From assembly GCA_020638735.1 (NCBI GenBank), contig JACKHZ010000013.1, positions 248,001 to 312,000 on the forward strand: a stretch of DNA of 64,000 nucleotides, given 5' to 3'. How positions within the stretch are numbered: position 1 is the stretch's first letter; every line of letters starts with the position of its first letter. The DNA is from Planctomycetota bacterium. GTDB taxonomy: Bacteria > Planctomycetota > UBA1135 > UBA2386. Below, one piece after another: positions 8,952-18,922 of the stretch. The notes beneath the pieces were generated by a model that worked only from the letters and a program-made list of their open reading frames with translations, was not told where the DNA came from and searched no databases. A program made the translations under genes and the position numbers.

Positions 8952-10847
8952 CTACGGGTTGAGCATCAGCGTGTCGGTCAGCGCGGTGATCGCCACCGCG
9001 TTCGGGTCCACCGCGTAGGCGCTGACGTAGACCGGGAGGCCGATCAGCGTCGCGGCGTTCGGCAGGCCCGGGAAGATCGCTTCGCGGTTGGCGTCGGTCG
9101 TGCCGTAGACGAACGGGATCGACAGCAACGAGAAGGTCAGGAAGTCGACGGAGAAGTTGCTCTGCCAGCCGTCGGCCGGGATCAGCTGGAGCGCGCCCGG
9201 CGCCGGCGGGGTCAGCGAGAAGAACATGCCGTTGGCGTCACCCGGGTTGCCGATGCCGCGCAGCACGTAGGCGGGCGTGCCCGCGTCGAAGCGGATCGAC
9301 GCGGTGCGCAGGCCGCCGACGAACAGGTTGTTGAAGGCGTTGCCGCCGTTGCGGTCGTCCATCCACTCGCAGACGACGTCGCCACGGGTCGTCACGGCGA
9401 CGATCGTCTCCTGGTCGGCGTCGATGATCGGCTGGTCCACGAGCCACTCGTAGTGCCAGGTCGCGCCGTTGTCGTAGCTGTAGCTGACGGCCGACGGGTC
9501 GTTGCCGGGGATGTTGTCGACGAACGCGATCGCCGCGTAGTTCTCGTAGCAGTCGAGGGTCGGCGGGCTGCTGGCGTCGCCGGTGCTGATCTGGGTCTCG
9601 ACCTGCGAGCCGCTCAGGAAGTCGGCGCCGCCGTTGCGGTCGACGACGACGAACGCCAGGTTGGAGGCGTTGTCGCCCGGCGTGACGCGGTCGTCCTCGT
9701 AGACGACGTAGATCGTGCCGTTCTCCGAGACGGCGATCGTCATGCCGTCGCTGTCGGCGCCGACCGGCGACATGCTGACCATCACCGTCGGCGTCCACGA
9801 GCCCGCCGCGCCGGTCGAGCCGCTCAGCTCCATGAAGATGTCGTCGTCGCCGTTGCGCGAGTCCTCGTGGAACACGCCGACGAAGTAGTTGGGCGCGCTG
9901 CCCCAGATCAGGACCTTGCTCTCACGCTGCCCCGCGAACGTCAGCGGCGCCGGGAAGCTGGTCATGTTCTGCTCCGGACCCCACGTCAGGCCGCGGTCGG
10001 TCGACACGCGGATGAAGGTGTCGTTCCAGTTGTTGTCGTTGATGCCGGCGATGCGATTGTCGAGCCAGCAGGCGATGACGACGTCGTCGACGGCGGTGAT
10101 GTTGGTGCCGTCGACGTCGACCGCGCCGCTCGGGCTGGTCTCGATGCGCACCTCTTCGGTCAGCGCCATGCCGAGCGTGCCCGGCGCGACGAAGTCGACG
10201 CGCTGGTAGAACATGCCCTGCAGGCCCGACGCAGCGGCGATGCCCGCCGCGACGTCGTAGGTGTATTCCCAGGAGATGTGCACCGAGCCCGACACCGCGG
10301 CCAGCTCGGGAGCGTTGACGTCGGCGGGCTCGTCGGTCGTCGACAGGCCGAGCTCCTGGCCGTTGCTGACGTGCAGCGTCGACCAGGTACCGGCGATGCC
10401 CTGCCGGTCGGAGGCGAGCAGCCACAGGTGGTCGTCACCGGTGATGTCGATCGAGCCGTCCGACATGCGCTCGCTCGTCAGCGCGACCCAGACCTCGTGG
10501 CCGTGGCAGGCCATGCGGAAGTCGGTGTCGATGACCTCACCGGCCTGCACGGTCCACAGGGCCTGGGCCGGCTCGAACGACGCGCCGCCGTCGATCGAGC
10601 GGCGGTAGAACAGCGTCGCGGCGCCGACGGCGTCGGGGCCGAGCCACAGCGTGTGCACCAGCTGGCCGGTGTGCACCGCACCGGCGATCGCGAGCGCCGG
10701 CAGGTTCTGCTTGGGCGTGCAGACGCGCGCCTCGTTGTCGGTGGTCACCTGCGCCGGCAGCTGCGTGACGCCGCGGTAGACGGGATCTTGGGCAAGGGCC
10801 GCCGCGCACAGCAGCGCGGTCGACAGGATGGTCGTGGAGAGTCTCAT
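8952..10847 (-). CDS. secreted BNR/sialidase-like beta-propeller protein
   Basis: Exported protein of 631 residues with signal peptide MRLSTTILSTALLCAAALA. The body carries BNR/Asp-box-type repeats typical of exo-alpha-sialidase-like propellers: SxDGGxSF/TW patterns such as SIDGGASFEP, STDRGLTWGPE and SYDNGATWHYE. The last ~100 residues form the short beta-rich C-terminal domain seen on other secreted proteins here. Catalytic sialidase residues could not be confirmed, and many such proteins are non-enzymatic binders. Start placed at the signal peptide rather than the longer open frame. Confidence 0.75.
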   Translation of the reverse strand: MRLSTTILSTALLCAAALAQDPVYRGVTQLPAQVTTDNEARVCTPKQNLPALAIAGAVHTGQLVHTLWLGPDAVGAATLFYRRSIDGGASFEPAQALWTVQAGEVIDTDFRMACHGHEVWVALTSERMSDGSIDITGDDHLWLLASDRQGIAGTWSTLHVSNGQELGLSTTDEPADVNAPELAAVSGSVHISWEYTYDVAAGIAAASGLQGMFYQRVDFVAPGTLGMALTEEVRIETSPSGAVDVDGTNITAVDDVVIACWLDNRIAGINDNNWNDTFIRVSTDRGLTWGPEQNMTSFPAPLTFAGQRESKVLIWGSAPNYFVGVFHEDSRNGDDDIFMELSGSTGAAGSWTPTVMVSMSPVGADSDGMTIAVSENGTIYVVYEDDRVTPGDNASNLAFVVVDRNGGADFLSGSQVETQISTGDASSPPTLDCYENYAAIAFVDNIPGNDPSAVSYSYDNGATWHYEWLVDQPIIDADQETIVAVTTRGDVVCEWMDDRNGGNAFNNLFVGGLRTASIRFDAGTPAYVLRGIGNPGDANGMFFSLTPPAPGALQLIPADGWQSNFSVDFLTFSLLSIPFVYGTTDANREAIFPGLPNAATLIGLPVYVSAYAVDPNAVAITALTDTLMLNP

Positions 10848-11090
10848 GGGGGTGTTTCCTGCGTGTTGGTTCGCAGGAAGCACCCTAGGTCGGCGATTGT
10901 GGACGCGATGAGAGCTGCGTGAAAGCTCGCCGCAGCCGGCGCGGTCGTGTGAACTTGCGCTCGCGCGCGGCACACCGGCGACGAAGGACTCGCCGTTCCT
11001 TGGCGGAATCCTGGCGAACTCGTCGACCTGCCGTACGACGACTGCGGCACCGCCGCAAGGCGAAGGGGCGCGCGCAGCACCCCCTGACGA

Positions 11091-12701
11091 TCACATCGCG
11101 ATGGTCACCGTCACGAGGTTGCTGACCTCGACGGCGACGCCACCGCTGATGATGACGTGCGCGAAGTTCATCTCGAGGCCGATCATCCACGTGTCGAGGA
11201 CGCCGTTGGGCACGTCGACGGCCGAGCGCACGCTGCCGGTGGCGTCGAGGAGGCCGTTGGTGTTGTCGAACACGCTGTTGTTCGGCGAGGTCGCCATCAG
11301 CGTCGTCAGGATGTCGATGTTGAGCGGCACGAGCAAGCCGCCCGGCATGACGAAGCCCGGCGCGGTCCCGGTGAGCGAGCCGAGCAGGAAGTAGAGGTCA
11401 CCGTCGCGCTCGGTGTCGACCAGGTGCACGAACTCGACCCGACCGCCGGCGACGGACATCGCGTCGCCGGTCGCCCACAGGCGACGGTCGACGTTCTGCG
11501 CCTGGAAGACGAACGGCGCGCCCGGCACGCTGTAGCTCCACATCGTCTGGCCGCTCGGGTCGATCTCGAAGAGCACGCCCGTCTGGCCGGCGCAGATCAG
11601 CGTGTTGCCGTTCTGCAGCCGCTCGCCGCTCGACACGAACGCCGAGTAGAAGCCCGGCGCGGTGTAGGTCCACACCGGCGTATCCGGGCCGAAGCGGTTG
11701 GTGATCGGGTCGATGAACGGCATGCCGTTCACGTCGAGCGGCATGGTGATCTCGACGATCGCCGACTGGTTGCTGGCGCCGAGGATGTAGTCGTTGTCGA
11801 AGAACGTGATGTTGCCGGCGCCCGGGTAGCCCGGCGGGATGAAGCGCGGGTCGTGCTGGTGGCGCAGCGTCATGTCGTTCGGGCCGCCGCGCCCGTAGGC
11901 CTCGGAGTTGCCCCAACGCCACAGCAGGTCGCCGCCCTTGCCGCGCGCGCCGCCGGTGTGGCCGGCCGCCTCGGCGGTGGTCGTCGAGTGGTCGATCAGC
12001 CAGACCTCGCTCGACGAGCGCTGGCTGAACAGGATCCAGTCGTGGATCGGGTCGTAGTCGATGCCGTTGCCGTGGGTCCAGTCACCGGTCGTCAGGAACT
12101 CCGGCGGGTAGTTGATGTCCACCAGCTCCGGGTGGTTGCTGACGACGCCGTAGTTGGGCTTGGTGTTGTCGAACTCCTGCACGACGTGGTCGATCGCGTG
12201 CCATTCCCAGACCACGTTGTACGAGGTCGGGCCGGTCTTCTCGATCTCGAGCAGCGACTCCGGCAGCCAGAAGGGGCCGCTGATCGTCGACGGGTCGCGG
12301 CCCTCGGCGATGGCGTCGGCGGGCGTCTGCAGGTCGACGGCGATCACCAGGATGTTGCCGTTGGGCATGATCTCGATGTCGTGGTGCATCAACCGCTGCG
12401 TGTTGCTGATCAGCACGTCCCAGGTGACGTTGCCGTCGATGTCCAGCTCCTGCAGTTGCCCGGTCGTGCCCGGGATGCCGACGCCGGGCGCGACCATGCC
12501 GCGCACGATCGAGCCGTCGGGACGCATGTAGACCGACACGGCGTCGACGCCAGGCCAGGTGTGCACGACCGTGCCCTGACCGTCGACCAGCTGGGTCTCG
12601 GCGGCGCCGAGCGGCGCGAACAGGCGCAGCCCGGGCGCCTGGGCTGCGACGGATGCGGTGAGGGCGAGCAGGGCGGAGCCGGCGAGGCGGGAGGACAACA
12701 T
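11091..12701 (-). CDS. secreted arylsulfotransferase (ASST)-like protein
   Basis: Exported 536-residue protein with signal peptide (MLSSRLAGSALLALTASVAAQ) and propeller-like repeats of the arylsulfate sulfotransferase type: VVHTWPG, LMHHDIEIMPNGNIL, THGNGIDYDP, GGDLLWRWGN and LRHQHDPRFIP. Conserved His residues in the HHD and QHD motifs match the pattern of this family, which transfers sulfate between phenolic compounds in the periplasm; activity is not provable here. The C-terminus (MIGLEMNFAHVI, then SNLVTVTI) is the recurrent beta-rich domain. The stop falls at the right edge of a roughly 240-base gap from the 8952-10847 gene on the same strand. Confidence 0.75.
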   Translation of the reverse strand: MLSSRLAGSALLALTASVAAQAPGLRLFAPLGAAETQLVDGQGTVVHTWPGVDAVSVYMRPDGSIVRGMVAPGVGIPGTTGQLQELDIDGNVTWDVLISNTQRLMHHDIEIMPNGNILVIAVDLQTPADAIAEGRDPSTISGPFWLPESLLEIEKTGPTSYNVVWEWHAIDHVVQEFDNTKPNYGVVSNHPELVDINYPPEFLTTGDWTHGNGIDYDPIHDWILFSQRSSSEVWLIDHSTTTAEAAGHTGGARGKGGDLLWRWGNSEAYGRGGPNDMTLRHQHDPRFIPPGYPGAGNITFFDNDYILGASNQSAIVEITMPLDVNGMPFIDPITNRFGPDTPVWTYTAPGFYSAFVSSGERLQNGNTLICAGQTGVLFEIDPSGQTMWSYSVPGAPFVFQAQNVDRRLWATGDAMSVAGGRVEFVHLVDTERDGDLYFLLGSLTGTAPGFVMPGGLLVPLNIDILTTLMATSPNNSVFDNTNGLLDATGSVRSAVDVPNGVLDTWMIGLEMNFAHVIISGGVAVEVSNLVTVTIAM

Positions 12702-12972
12702 GGCCGGGAAGACTAGTGCACCGTGCAGAGGGCGGCTGGCGACCGGCGGAAAAACCCTGACAACTGCCTGTCACGAAGCTGGTTGGGGCGAATCGTCCTG
12801 CCGTGCACCGTAAATGGTCGACGAGATCCGCCCGCGCTCGTCGGCGACTGGAAGGACCACTCCGACCGGGGGGTGACGATCCGCGCACGCTGCCGGCGAA
12901 GGAGGCCGTTCACCGCGCCTCGCGCGCGAAGAAGCTCGTGTGATTCCGCCGGGGCCGCCGCTGTGACGACGC

Positions 12973-14313
12973 ATGCCCGACCACGCCCTCCGCGCCGTCA
13001 TCGCCGCCGCTCTGCTGACCGTGCTGGCGACCGCCCAGGCTCCGAGCCGCTTCGACATCGCCACCTTCACGCTGCCCGACGGCTGGACGATGCAGGTGGA
13101 GGCAGGCCAGGCGGTGCTGCGGTCACCCGACGGCGACGCGACGGTGCACGTCGGCAGGTCCCGGCCGCTGACCGGCACGCTCGAGCAGTTGGGCGCAGAG
13201 CTGCTCGCCGAGGCCGCAGCGCTGCCCGAACACCGCCTCGAGGTCGCCAGCGAGACCGGACGGCACGCGCACAGCAAGGGCGAGTGGCACCGCTTCGTGC
13301 ATTCGTTCGCCAACCCGGACCGCCCCGGCACGTTCCGCTACCGCACGATGCTGACGGTCGCCGCGGGCGGCCGCAGCGTGACCTTCGCGATGACGACCGA
13401 CAGCGTCGCCGCCTACGAGGCCAGCCGCGAAGCGATCGGCCGCATGGTCGACGGCGTGCGCATGACGACCACCGAGCGGCTGGAGCGCGGGCGGCCGCCG
13501 CTGACGCGCTTCGTGCTCGACGAGTGCATCGACTTCCTCGAATGGCTGGTGCACGCGCCGCTGACCGAGGCGCAGCGGGCGACGATCGAGGCCGAGGTGC
13601 GCGGCTTCTGGAAGGCGAAGGACCAGGAGGAGATCGATGGCATCACCGAGGTCGTCGCGGCGCGCGCCGAGCTGGCGGCGCTGCCCGAGGCAGAGCGCGA
13701 GCTGGCGCGACAGGCCGTGCTCGACGAGGCGCTGCAGCAGTGGCGCGCCGAGCCGGACAGCGCGTCCGCCCGGATGATGCTCGCGCTGCACGACGCGACC
13801 AACGCCCCGATCGACGCCGCGCAGCCGCCGTTGACGCGCCAGGCGATCGCGGCGTTCGGCGAGTTCCTGGTGTTCGCCGCCGGCCGCGTCGCCGGCGTCG
13901 AAGGCAACTTCGACGACGCGATGCGGGACACGCTCGTCGCCGGCGTCGTCGACGGCTCGACCGAGCTGACCGCGGCGCAACGCGAGTGGATCGCGTCGAT
14001 GCCGATGTTCTGGGCGGCGCTGCGCGTCGTCTGGCCGACGCTCGACGACGACGGCCGGCAGCGACTGGTGGCGCAGTGGCGACAGGTGCCGCAGATCGTC
14101 GCGCTCGGCGACGCGCTCGGCGAACAGGCGAAGCGACGCGAAGCAGAGAGCGCGGCGGCCGAGGTCAGCGACCTGGTGCGGCGTCAGGCGCAGCTCGCCG
14201 CGCTGCAGACGCAGTATCGCGTCATGCAGAACGTCATGCAGATGCAGTCCGACACGATGCGCATCATGAGCAGCAACATCGGCGGCAACACCACCTACGT
14301 CTATCGCTGGTGA
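12973..14313 (+). CDS. secreted helical protein of unknown function
   Basis: 446 residues with an N-terminal signal peptide (ending about ATAQA). The first ~150 residues look like a small alpha/beta domain found in stress-type lipoproteins (FTLPDGWTMQVEAGQAVLRSP); the rest is strongly helical and charged, with a Met/Gln-rich C-terminal helix (QNVMQMQSDTMRIM) ending in GGNTTYVYRW. No named family recognised. It stands alone between two divergent secreted-protein genes. Confidence 0.65.
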   Translation: MPDHALRAVIAAALLTVLATAQAPSRFDIATFTLPDGWTMQVEAGQAVLRSPDGDATVHVGRSRPLTGTLEQLGAELLAEAAALPEHRLEVASETGRHAHSKGEWHRFVHSFANPDRPGTFRYRTMLTVAAGGRSVTFAMTTDSVAAYEASREAIGRMVDGVRMTTTERLERGRPPLTRFVLDECIDFLEWLVHAPLTEAQRATIEAEVRGFWKAKDQEEIDGITEVVAARAELAALPEAERELARQAVLDEALQQWRAEPDSASARMMLALHDATNAPIDAAQPPLTRQAIAAFGEFLVFAAGRVAGVEGNFDDAMRDTLVAGVVDGSTELTAAQREWIASMPMFWAALRVVWPTLDDDGRQRLVAQWRQVPQIVALGDALGEQAKRREAESAAAEVSDLVRRQAQLAALQTQYRVMQNVMQMQSDTMRIMSSNIGGNTTYVYRW

Positions 14314-14468
14314 GCACGCCGCCCCGACGGGGCCGTCGCCGCGCCGAGACGAGCTGCGTGATACGGCGCTCGACCGCCGAACTGTGCCCCAGTGCGATCG
14401 GCGCGCCGCTGCCGCTACAAGCTCCGACGTCACCGGCTCGCGGCCGGCGCGCACCTCCTCTCCGCCAC

Positions 14469-16700
14469 ATGAGAACCCCACTCCCCCTGCTGTCCTGCCT
14501 GATCCTCGTCGCGGCGCTGACCGCACAAGCTCCGTCCGAGCCGTCCGCAGGCGTGGATGTGCCCGCGAGCATCGTCGCCGGCCGCGGCCTGCCCGACGAC
14601 GTCCTGTTCGACATGCCGCACCAGGACGGCCCGCTGTGGGCGATGGGGCACCGCTGGAAGGGCAGCTTCGATGCGCGCGGCGCGGTGGTGATCCCGTTCT
14701 TCGGCAGTGACGCACCGCAGAACTTCCCGGTGCGCTTCGCACTCCAGCGGGCAACCGTCGGCGGCGAGGCCATGCCGCTGACCGCGAACGCGCCGACCCG
14801 CGACGGTGCGACGGTGCGCACCGACCGCGGCGCGCTGACCGAGGTGATCTCGACCTCGATCGACCGGCTCGAGCAGTCGTTCGTGTTCGCCTCGCTGCCG
14901 CGGCGCGGCGCGGTCGCAGTCGAGTTGGACATCGGAACGACGCTCGCCGCCACGGTGATCCGCGACGGTGTGCGCTTCGCCAACGAGTTCGGGCACGTCG
15001 ACTACACCCACGCGGTGGCAACCGACGCCGCCGGCCGGAGCACGCCGCTCACGATCGAGTGGACGGGTGCCGGCGTGCGCATGGAGATCCCGGCAGCATT
15101 CGTCGCCGCGGCCGAGCTGCCGCTGGTGCTCGATCCGGTGCTCAACTTCTCGACCATGCTCGGCTCGTACCCGGCGCAGCTGCAGCGCCAATCGGACGTC
15201 GCATCGTTCCAGGCCGTCGCCCTCGGCGGCCGCACGTTGCTCGTCTACCGCCGCCAGTACAGCGCCACCGACAACGACTGCTGGGGCGTCATGTTCGACG
15301 GCGGGCTCGGCCTGGTCCGCTCCGACTTCTCGATCGACTTCACCACCGACGACTGGTTGAACGCCGCCGTCGCCGCTTGCCGTCACGACCAGAACTTCCT
15401 CGTCGTCGCAGAGGTGCGCATCCCCGTCACCGCCGGCAGCCAGCACTACATCGCCGGTCGGCTCATCGACTCGAACGGCGTGCCGGCCGGCGTGTTCGAC
15501 ATCGAGCGCACGGGCGTCGTCGGTCTGGCCGGCGACGACTACGTGCCCGACGTCGGCTCCGACCCGGCCTTCGGCGCCGCCCTCTACATGGTCGTGTTCC
15601 AGAAGAACACCGGCAGCTCCGCCGAGATCTGCCTGCGCATCGTCACGTCCGGTGGCGTGCTGACGACGACGAACGCCATCGCCGTCTCGACCTCGGCGGG
15701 CGCCGACACCCGGCCGTCGGTCTCGAAGTCGTGTGGCCTGCTGACCGGACCGGAGACCTGGTGGCTGGTGACGTGGCAGCACACCTACTCGGCGACGGAC
15801 GAGGACATCCACGGCCGATTCCTCGACTGGGACGGCTCCTTCGCCAGCAGCGTCTTCACCGTCACGGCCAGCACCGGCAACGACACCGCGCCTTCGTCGA
15901 GCTCCCCGATCGAACACGACGGCGTGCGCTACTGGCCGGTCTGCTACGAGTACGCCACGGCGCCCGGACAACCACGCGACGTGCTGTGCCGCCTGATCCG
16001 CACCAACCTCGGCACGCAGGCCACCTTCACGGTGTCGAGCAACGTGCCCGGCGCCGACGACCGCGAACCGGACGTCGACTCCGACGGCACGCGCTTCGTG
16101 ACCATCCTGACCACCGGCACGGCCGGCGCCCCGCAGGGCATCGAGGCAGTGACCACCGCCTGGCTGCCGTCGAGCAACACGTTCCGCGTCGACCAGCGCA
16201 GCAGTCTGAACACGTCGCCGGTCGACGATCACGGTCAAGGCAGCATCTGGGCAGACTTCAGCGGCGGCCCCGCTGCGTCCCCCCACTACTTCCTGTCGTT
16301 CTCCGACTTCACCAGCAACACCTTCGATCTGGTCGATTACGGCGGCTTCGCCGGCACGACCCAGTACTTCACCACGGTCCCGACGCAATGCGGGGGTCTG
16401 TGGATCCAGTCGGGCGGCATGCCTGCGATCGGTCAGCAGGTGAACTTCCTCAGCGGCCTCGTCGGGGCGTCGGGAACGATCTTCGGCGTGCCCGGCCAGA
16501 TCCCGCTGAACGCGCTCGGCTGCAACTGCACGCTGGGCGTCGCCGACGGCGTATTCATGCCCAACCCGTTGTACTGGACGGTGCCCAACGACCCTCGGTT
16601 CGTCGGCATCCAGCTGGCGGTGCAGGGTTGGACGCTCACCGGCTCGCAGTGCCTCGGCGCCATCGACCTCAGCGACACGATCATCTTCACGATCCGTTGA
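14469..16700 (+). CDS. large secreted repeat protein with recurrent C-terminal domain
   Basis: 743-residue exported protein with signal peptide MRTPLPLLSCLILVAALTAQA. The mid region is propeller-like, with several LVVxxxQ/WxVxxQ strands separated by Asp-rich turns (FLVVAEVRI, YMVVFQKN, WWLVTWQHTYSATDEDI). The last ~90 residues contain Cys-rich turns (LGCNCTLG) and the NDPRFVGIQLAVQGWTL segment that recurs on other exported proteins in the window. No enzymatic motif recognised. The start was chosen at the signal peptide; the longer open frame upstream is a low-complexity artefact of GC content. Confidence 0.7.
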   Translation: MRTPLPLLSCLILVAALTAQAPSEPSAGVDVPASIVAGRGLPDDVLFDMPHQDGPLWAMGHRWKGSFDARGAVVIPFFGSDAPQNFPVRFALQRATVGGEAMPLTANAPTRDGATVRTDRGALTEVISTSIDRLEQSFVFASLPRRGAVAVELDIGTTLAATVIRDGVRFANEFGHVDYTHAVATDAAGRSTPLTIEWTGAGVRMEIPAAFVAAAELPLVLDPVLNFSTMLGSYPAQLQRQSDVASFQAVALGGRTLLVYRRQYSATDNDCWGVMFDGGLGLVRSDFSIDFTTDDWLNAAVAACRHDQNFLVVAEVRIPVTAGSQHYIAGRLIDSNGVPAGVFDIERTGVVGLAGDDYVPDVGSDPAFGAALYMVVFQKNTGSSAEICLRIVTSGGVLTTTNAIAVSTSAGADTRPSVSKSCGLLTGPETWWLVTWQHTYSATDEDIHGRFLDWDGSFASSVFTVTASTGNDTAPSSSSPIEHDGVRYWPVCYEYATAPGQPRDVLCRLIRTNLGTQATFTVSSNVPGADDREPDVDSDGTRFVTILTTGTAGAPQGIEAVTTAWLPSSNTFRVDQRSSLNTSPVDDHGQGSIWADFSGGPAASPHYFLSFSDFTSNTFDLVDYGGFAGTTQYFTTVPTQCGGLWIQSGGMPAIGQQVNFLSGLVGASGTIFGVPGQIPLNALGCNCTLGVADGVFMPNPLYWTVPNDPRFVGIQLAVQGWTLTGSQCLGAIDLSDTIIFTIR

Positions 16701-16769
16701 GTCACCGGGCACACGAGCGCAGTCGTCCGTGCGCGGACCACGTCGAGCGGCGCGGGCGTGACTGGCGCC

Positions 16770-16791
16770 CTGCCGCCCGAGCTGGCGGCAG
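16770..16791. terminator. hairpin between convergent genes
   Basis: CTGCCGCC, loop CGAGCT, GGCGGCAG: a perfect 8-bp GC stem in the gap between the convergent genes ending at 16700 and 16819. No U-tract. Confidence 0.4.
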
Positions 16792-16818
16792 CTGCTGCAA
16801 GCACGCGATCGCCCCAGG

Positions 16819-17310
16819 TCAGTAGCTGAAGCCGTTCTTGCGCACGTGCACCAGGGGCTGTCGCCCCGGCTCGCCGTCGCCGCCCACGACCTCCGCGCAG
16901 ACGACGCAGTGGTCGCACCAGTCGTCGGCGATCGAGCGCACGACGCAGACGATGTGGGCGTGCGCGGCCGTCGGGTAGGGCGTGCCCACCGAGCTCGTCG
17001 CCACGTCGACGCCGTCGAAGGCGGGGGTGCCCGGCTCGAAGCCGCGCGCGAAATGGCGCAGCAGGTGCTTGGAGTCGTCGTCCAGCACCGCGAGACAGAA
17101 CGCGCCTTCGCTGCGCACCAGCGCTTCGATCGGCCGCCCCTTCTTCAACGCCACGACCACCGTCGGCGGCTCGAAGCCGACCTGCTGCACCCACGAGGCG
17201 AGCATGCCCGTCGCCGCGTCGCCGCGGCCGGCGGTCAACACGTAGAGGCCGCTCGGCAGGCGGCCGAGGCCGCGCGCGATCGCTTCGCGCTTCGGATCTT
17301 CGTCGGTCAT
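16819..17310 (-). CDS. flavin reductase-like domain protein
   Basis: About 163 residues of the flavin-reductase-like (FMN-binding split barrel) family. Indicators are the N-terminal GLGRLPSGLYVLTA, the VVVALKKGRPI segment and AFCLAVLDDDSKHLLRHFA, which is the usual order in flavin:NADH reductase-like or high-molecular-weight PNPO-like proteins. It could supply reduced flavin to a partner oxygenase or act as a small flavoprotein, but no partner lies next to it. The start is uncertain: the frame is open to 17448, and the ATG at 17350-17352 is an alternative. I chose the ATG just before the conserved domain. Confidence 0.7.
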   Translation of the reverse strand: MTDEDPKREAIARGLGRLPSGLYVLTAGRGDAATGMLASWVQQVGFEPPTVVVALKKGRPIEALVRSEGAFCLAVLDDDSKHLLRHFARGFEPGTPAFDGVDVATSSVGTPYPTAAHAHIVCVVRSIADDWCDHCVVCAEVVGGDGEPGRQPLVHVRKNGFSY

Positions 17311-17523
17311 CGGTTGGTCGGTGGGCGCGTCGGGCGCCGGGACGAGCCGCATGTTGTCCGCCGCGCGCCGCGGTTCCAACCGCGAACCAACGCTTTGCGC
17401 GCGGGTGGCGAGCAGGCCGCGCGGATCGACGGCCGGCACGACCGCCACGAAATCGCGAGACAGGAGCGGGCCTCCGCCACCTCTCTGGAGACGCTGCTAG
17501 CATCAGCGACTCACGACACTCCG

Positions 17524-17530
17524 AAGGAGG
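17524..17530 (+). promoter_or_regulatory. strong Shine-Dalgarno for 17535
   Basis: AAGGAGG lies 4 bases before the ATG at 17535. The same GAAGGAGA-type leader precedes the FG-GAP gene at 47594, fixing both starts. A TAGCAT -10-like motif lies about 30 bases further upstream. Confidence 0.7.
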
Positions 17531-17534
17531 AACC

Positions 17535-18767
17535 ATGCTGCTCAGCCTGCTGTTGCTGCCCACGACGTGGGTGGTGGACGCCAACAACGGCCCCGGAACG
17601 GACTTCGTCGACCTCGGGGTCGCGATCTCGAGCGTCGCGGCGGGCGACACGCTGATCATCCGGTCGGGCAGCTACCCGGCGGTGTTCGTCGACAAGTCGC
17701 TGACGCTGCGCGGCGTGGATGCCGCGACCACTTCCGTGTCGGCGATCGCCGTCAGCGGCGCCTTGGCCCCGACCGCGACCGGACCGCGGGTCGAGGTGAC
17801 CGGGCTGACGCTGTCGACGACGAACAGCTTGAGCGTCAGCATGTTCGGCTTCGGCGATCTGTTCGTCGCCGACTGCGAGCTCTCCGGCGGCATTAGCACG
17901 CTGCTCGCCGACGTCACCATCGTGCGCAGCGAACTGCACGGCATCGACCGGGACTACAGCGGCGGCCCGGGCCTCGAAGTCGCCAGCATGGCCGGCTTCC
18001 CGCCGGCGACGCTCGTCGCCCACCAGTGCACGATCCACGGCGGCCACGACCTGCCCAACGGCCCCAACCCGTCCGCGCAGATCTGGTACGCGCGGCCGGC
18101 GCTGGTGATCGGCGCGAACACCCGCGCGCAGATCACCGCGTGCGACTGCTTCGGCGGGGACTATTCCACGGTCGGCCTGCAGACGGTCGGCGGCGACGCG
18201 GTGCTCGTCGACGGTGGCGCGCTGCGCATCGCCGGCGACGGCTCGACGACGCTGCAGGCCGGTGGCGGCACCTCGTACGACGGTTTCGCGGTGCGCCAGC
18301 AGAACGGCGGCGCGGTGACGGTGCACGACCAGGTCAACCTGCTGCCCGCCTCGCCGGGTGGCACGCTGACGTCGCCCGGAGTGGTGACCGGCGAACCCGA
18401 ACTGCCGCGGCTCTCGTTCACCGGCACGACCCTGCCGACCGGCGAGCTGGACGGCAACCAGCCGGTGCAGATCACCTACGACGGTCTGCTGCCGTCGATG
18501 CCGTTCTTCTTCGTCTTCGGCACGGCGCCGACGCTCGACGCCACGTTCGATTGGCTGCTGCTCGGCGAGCTCACGGTCGATCTCGCCTCGGCCGCGCTGG
18601 TGGTCGGCGCGCTCGATGCGCAGGGGGGCTTCGCGTTCTCGTTCACGCCCGCGGCGTCGCTGCCGAGCCTGCTCGGCGCGCGGGTCGCCGCGCAGGCCGG
18701 CACGTTCGACCTCGGCCTGCTGCAGTACCGCGTCTCCAACCTCGAGCTGCGTCTCATCTCGCCGTAG
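17535..18767 (+). CDS. exported parallel beta-helix (pectate-lyase-like) protein
   Basis: 410 residues with a very short hydrophobic leader (MLLSLLLLPTTW) and then VDANNGPGTDFVDLGVAI...AAGDTLIIRSGSY, the standard opening of right-handed beta-helix proteins related to pectate lyases and nitrous-oxide-accessory NosD-like proteins. The middle carries regular ~20-residue coils (TLVAHQCTIHGG, QITACDCFGG). The C-terminal ~110 residues are the recurrent beta-rich domain. Likely a carbohydrate-binding or adhesive surface protein; no lyase catalytic residues were identified. The start is well supported by the strong ribosome-binding site. Confidence 0.75.
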   Translation: MLLSLLLLPTTWVVDANNGPGTDFVDLGVAISSVAAGDTLIIRSGSYPAVFVDKSLTLRGVDAATTSVSAIAVSGALAPTATGPRVEVTGLTLSTTNSLSVSMFGFGDLFVADCELSGGISTLLADVTIVRSELHGIDRDYSGGPGLEVASMAGFPPATLVAHQCTIHGGHDLPNGPNPSAQIWYARPALVIGANTRAQITACDCFGGDYSTVGLQTVGGDAVLVDGGALRIAGDGSTTLQAGGGTSYDGFAVRQQNGGAVTVHDQVNLLPASPGGTLTSPGVVTGEPELPRLSFTGTTLPTGELDGNQPVQITYDGLLPSMPFFFVFGTAPTLDATFDWLLLGELTVDLASAALVVGALDAQGGFAFSFTPAASLPSLLGARVAAQAGTFDLGLLQYRVSNLELRLISP

Positions 18768-18922
18768 AGCCCGGGATCGACCTTCACGAGGGCGAAGCGC
18801 TCGCCGGGTCGCCGCGCGGCCCTCGTCAGCCCCCAGGGCGCGGGCCGAGATCCGCAGTCGCCGCGCCACCGGTCGGCGATTGCAGTGCTCAGGGCGACAG
18901 CCGTGCATAGAGTGAATTCACC